Assembly (NCBI GenBank): GCA_014377445.1
Contig: JACMPP010000097.1
Span: 1-64,000, forward strand
Source of the DNA: Oligoflexus sp.
Lineage (GTDB): Bacteria; Bdellovibrionota_B; Oligoflexia; Oligoflexales; Oligoflexaceae
DNA: 64,000 nucleotides
Direction of reading: 5' to 3'
This document shows positions 61,272 to 64,000 of the stretch, piece after piece; the stretch's first letter is position 1; each line of letters begins with the position of its first letter. The notes under the pieces were generated by a model. The model did no database searches and was not told the DNA's origin. It saw nothing but the letters and a program-made list of their open reading frames with translations. The position numbers were made by a program, and so were the translations under genes.

Positions 61272-64000
61272 ATGCCTATGCTCAAACAACTGGCGAATCT
61301 AGGTCGTACACCCAAAGTCCTTATCCTGGGATCCGGCGGTCTTTCCATAGGTCAGGCGGGCGAATTCGATTATTCAGGAACACAGGCGATCAAGGCTTTG
61401 ATCGAAGAGAAGATTGAAGTCGTCGTGGTGAACCCGAACATCGCAACGGTTCAGACTAACCCGACAGCCGGCGTGAAGGTTTACCTTTATCCTGTTGAAG
61501 TGGATTGGGTGGAAAAAGTGATCGCTGCGGAACGCCCTGACGCGATCATAGCTGGTTTCGGCGGTCAAACCGCACTCAACTGCCTTATCAAACTCGATGA
61601 ACAAGGCATTCTCAAAAAACATAAAGTTATAAACCTCGGGACCCCAGCGTCGGTCCTTCGCCTCACTGAAGACAGAGATGAGTTTGCGCAAAAGATGCGC
61701 GAGATCTCGATGCCTGTCCCAGCGAGCTTTGCCTGCGAAGCATATCCGTCCGCACTCACCGCTGCCAATCGCATCGGCTATCCCGTGATCGTCCGAGCGG
61801 CTTTTGCCCTAGGTGGTCTCGGATCAGGCTTCGCCAACAATGATGAAGAACTCAAAGCCCTCGTGGTGCCAGCGCTCGCGTCCTCGCCTCAGGTTCTCGT
61901 TGAGAAATCATTGAAGGGCTGGAAAGAAGTCGAATACGAAGTGATGCGCGACTCCGAAGGCAACACGATCACGATCTGTAACATGGAAAACTTCGACCCT
62001 CTCGGTATCCATACCGGTGACTCGATCGTGGTTTGCCCCAGTCAGTCTCTAAGCGATGACGAATACCAGATCCTCCGCAACGCGGCGATCAAGATCGTAA
62101 GTTCGCTTGGCATCGTCGGTGAATGTAACGTTCAGTACGCACTCGACCCGCATTCTCTGAACTTCTACATCATCGAAGTCAACGCCCGTCTCTCGCGTTC
62201 GTCTGCGCTTGCTTCGAAGGCTTCGGGTTATCCTATTGCTTACATCGCAGCGAAAGTCGTCCTTGGTTACGATCTCCTCGAACTGAAGAATCCGGTGACA
62301 GGGATCACCTGCGCCTTCTTCGAGCCTGCGCTCGACTACATCACCATCAAGTTCCCTCGCTGGGACCTTTTGAAGTTCCAGGGCGTTGATCGCCACCTGG
62401 GTTCGACCATGAAATCGGTCGGAGAAGTCATGGCCATCGGCCGCAGCTTTCCCGAAGCTCTTCAAAAAGCCACCCGCATGGTGACCGAGCACCCCGAGGG
62501 CCTGAGCGCGCAACGATTCAAAGGCAGCGATGAGCAGCTTCGCGAGGAATTAAATTCTCCGACCGACAAACGTCTCTTTGCTGTCGTCGAAGCCTTCCGT
62601 CGTGGATGGAGCCTCGATCACCTGCGCGAGCTGAGTTCGATCGATCTCTGGTTTCTCTCAAACCTCAAAACGATGATGGCCACCGAAGCTGAAATCAGCA
62701 AGTACGGTGAGGGTTCCGAGAAACTTGAACGTGTCGACATGATGATCCTTCAGACCCTCGGCACAGTAAACGCTGAAACCTGGCGTCGCTGGAAAATCCA
62801 GGGCTTCGGTGATGAACAGATCGCTGGCCTCGTCCTCAGAGGCAAAGGCCTTGGCGCCGGTGCCCTTTGCAAAGCGTCGCACGGGGTTCGTAAACTGCGT
62901 CTCGAACACAACGTTCGCCCGGTCGTAAAAAAGATCGATACCACAGCGGGTGAATATCCTTCGCCTTCGAACTATCTGTATATGACCTACGGCGGAACTT
63001 TCAGCGAGACGCTTCCTGAGGACAACAAAGTCTTCTCGGCGGTCGTTCTTGGGGGCGGCTCCTACCGTATCGGTACATCGGTGGAATTCGACTGGTGCGC
63101 GGTCAGTTGCTCACGCAAACTTCAGGAATCCGGCTGGCGAAGCATTATCGTCAACTGCAATCCCGAAACGGTGTCGACCGACTACAACAGTAGCGATCGC
63201 CTCTACTTCGAAGAACTTTCAGTCGAACGCATCCTCGACATTACCGATATCGAACGACCTGTCGGCATTATCTGCTCGATGGGGGGTCAATTGCCAAACC
63301 GTTTGGCAAAGCCACTTTCCGAAGCGGGCCTCAAACTTCTCGGTCACCGAGCGGATTCCATCGATACGGCTGAAGATCGTGCGCGATTCTCCGCCCTTCT
63401 CGACAAGCTGGAAATCGGTCAGCCCCGTTGGGTAGCTGCGACCGGCAAAGACGAGATCAAACGATTTATCGATGATGTCGGCTTTCCCGTCCTCATCCGT
63501 CCCAGCTATGTTCTCTCCGGCGCGGCCATGAGCGTAGCCTACGACGATGAGTCTCTGCAATTCTGCCTCACCACGGCCAGCGATATTTCCCCTGATCACC
63601 CGGTTGTGATCTCGGAGTTTATTGTCGGCGCCCGTGAGATCGAACTCGATGGTGTCGCGAAGAACGGTGAAATCCTCACCGCCATCGTCAGCGAACACAT
63701 CGAAAACGCGGGTGTTCACTCCGGTGATGCAACCCTCGTCGTACCTGCGCAAAGACTCTATGTCGAAACCGTTCGCCGCGTGAAGCGTGCCGGCCGGGCG
63801 ATCGCTCAAGGTCTCAATCTGAACGGTCCCTTCAACATGCAGTTCCTGGCCAAGGAAAACGAAATCAAAGTGATCGAATGCAACGCTCGCGCGGCCCGTT
63901 CGTTCCCCTTTGTCTCCAAAGCTGTCGGACTGAACCTCGCTGACGTCGCCACAGACGTCATGATCGGTGTGAAACCCAACCTCTCTCGCTTCAACGAAGA
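61272..64000 (+). CDS. carB: carbamoyl-phosphate synthase large subunit, partial (runs off the window)
   Basis: About 909 codons are visible of an expected ~1070. It binds bicarbonate, ammonia and two ATP through paired ATP-grasp halves. Seen motifs include LGSGGLSIGQAGEFDYSG, GGQTALNC, NARLSRSSALASKA, GGGSYRIGTSVEFDWCAV, VVNCNPETVSTDYN-like and IECNARAARSFPFVSK. The second-half phrase YRIGTSVEFDWCAV is that of eukaryotic CAD/CPS1 and Bacteroidota, where E. coli has GGGPNRIGQGIEFDYC. It overlaps nothing but follows carA by one base. A second ATG is at 61278. Confidence 0.95.
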   Translation, partial: MPMLKQLANLGRTPKVLILGSGGLSIGQAGEFDYSGTQAIKALIEEKIEVVVVNPNIATVQTNPTAGVKVYLYPVEVDWVEKVIAAERPDAIIAGFGGQTALNCLIKLDEQGILKKHKVINLGTPASVLRLTEDRDEFAQKMREISMPVPASFACEAYPSALTAANRIGYPVIVRAAFALGGLGSGFANNDEELKALVVPALASSPQVLVEKSLKGWKEVEYEVMRDSEGNTITICNMENFDPLGIHTGDSIVVCPSQSLSDDEYQILRNAAIKIVSSLGIVGECNVQYALDPHSLNFYIIEVNARLSRSSALASKASGYPIAYIAAKVVLGYDLLELKNPVTGITCAFFEPALDYITIKFPRWDLLKFQGVDRHLGSTMKSVGEVMAIGRSFPEALQKATRMVTEHPEGLSAQRFKGSDEQLREELNSPTDKRLFAVVEAFRRGWSLDHLRELSSIDLWFLSNLKTMMATEAEISKYGEGSEKLERVDMMILQTLGTVNAETWRRWKIQGFGDEQIAGLVLRGKGLGAGALCKASHGVRKLRLEHNVRPVVKKIDTTAGEYPSPSNYLYMTYGGTFSETLPEDNKVFSAVVLGGGSYRIGTSVEFDWCAVSCSRKLQESGWRSIIVNCNPETVSTDYNSSDRLYFEELSVERILDITDIERPVGIICSMGGQLPNRLAKPLSEAGLKLLGHRADSIDTAEDRARFSALLDKLEIGQPRWVAATGKDEIKRFIDDVGFPVLIRPSYVLSGAAMSVAYDDESLQFCLTTASDISPDHPVVISEFIVGAREIELDGVAKNGEILTAIVSEHIENAGVHSGDATLVVPAQRLYVETVRRVKRAGRAIAQGLNLNGPFNMQFLAKENEIKVIECNARAARSFPFVSKAVGLNLADVATDVMIGVKPNLSRFNE

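Noticed and set aside
1-64000. CRISPR arrays, phage structural genes or integrases.
   Set aside because: No regularly spaced short repeats and no phage or integrase-like proteins were seen in any part of the window.

Overview
This window looks like a chromosomal segment of a Gram-negative bacterium with an elaborate cell envelope. It carries many lipoproteins with clear lipoboxes, TPR envelope proteins, an MltD-like transglycosylase, a PilZ protein, an RppH-type Nudix hydrolase, an imuA-imuB-dnaE2 mutagenesis cassette and a carbamoyl-phosphate synthase of the eukaryote/Bacteroidota-like sequence type. The style fits the former 'Deltaproteobacteria' (Bdellovibrionota/Oligoflexia or relatives). 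That placement is an inference; no rRNA gene is present to prove it.

Layout. (1) 1-5.5 kb: tRNA-Pro(UGG), an MnmD-like tRNA methyltransferase, a histidine kinase/receiver pair followed by a broken copy of a second receiver, an RNA helicase with an RG-rich tail, and thioredoxin. (2) 5.6-11.3 kb: a complete oligopeptide ABC transporter operon, oppD-oppF-oppA-oppB-oppC, on the minus strand. (3) 11.3-16 kb: a Ste24-like membrane protease co-oriented with lexA, and a CHASE2/SpoIIE phosphatase. (4) 16-30.6 kb: an accessory region full of debris. It holds IS91-, IS66- and other transposase fragments, a 2004-residue lipoprotein built of nine Ig-like units and fifteen RCC1 repeats, a DUF1566 lipoprotein, two unrecognised envelope genes, a truncated Ig-repeat gene joined to an IS66 fragment, and a doubly truncated AbiE-type toxin-antitoxin pair. 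(5) 30.8-36.4 kb: imuA-imuB-dnaE2, preceded by a perfect 7-4-7 palindrome proposed as the LexA operator. An identical half-site lies in the promoter of the protease-lexA pair, so lexA and the mutasome may form one SOS regulon. (6) 36.4-45 kb: ordinary metabolic and small genes (PilZ, SpoU methyltransferase, ETHE1-like persulfide dioxygenase, GFA-fold protein, acyl-CoA synthetase, DgkA, GNATs, PhnA) and tRNA-Pro(GGG). (7) 45.1-54.1 kb: five overlapping genes for an envelope assembly (transglycosylase, periplasmic coiled-coil protein, two large periplasmic TPR proteins, TPR lipoprotein), followed by a receiver protein. (8) 54.1-64 kb: an rppH operon, an outer-membrane barrel candidate, a membrane-anchored TPR/cyclic-nucleotide-binding protein, a small Cys-rich protein, thiolase, and carA-carB running off the right edge.

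The two most distinctive blocks are the translationally coupled TPR operon, whose architecture recalls the Agl/Glt gliding machineries, and the IS-bounded accessory region with the giant double-propeller lipoprotein. All calls come from reading the sequence and translations by eye; no database search was possible.
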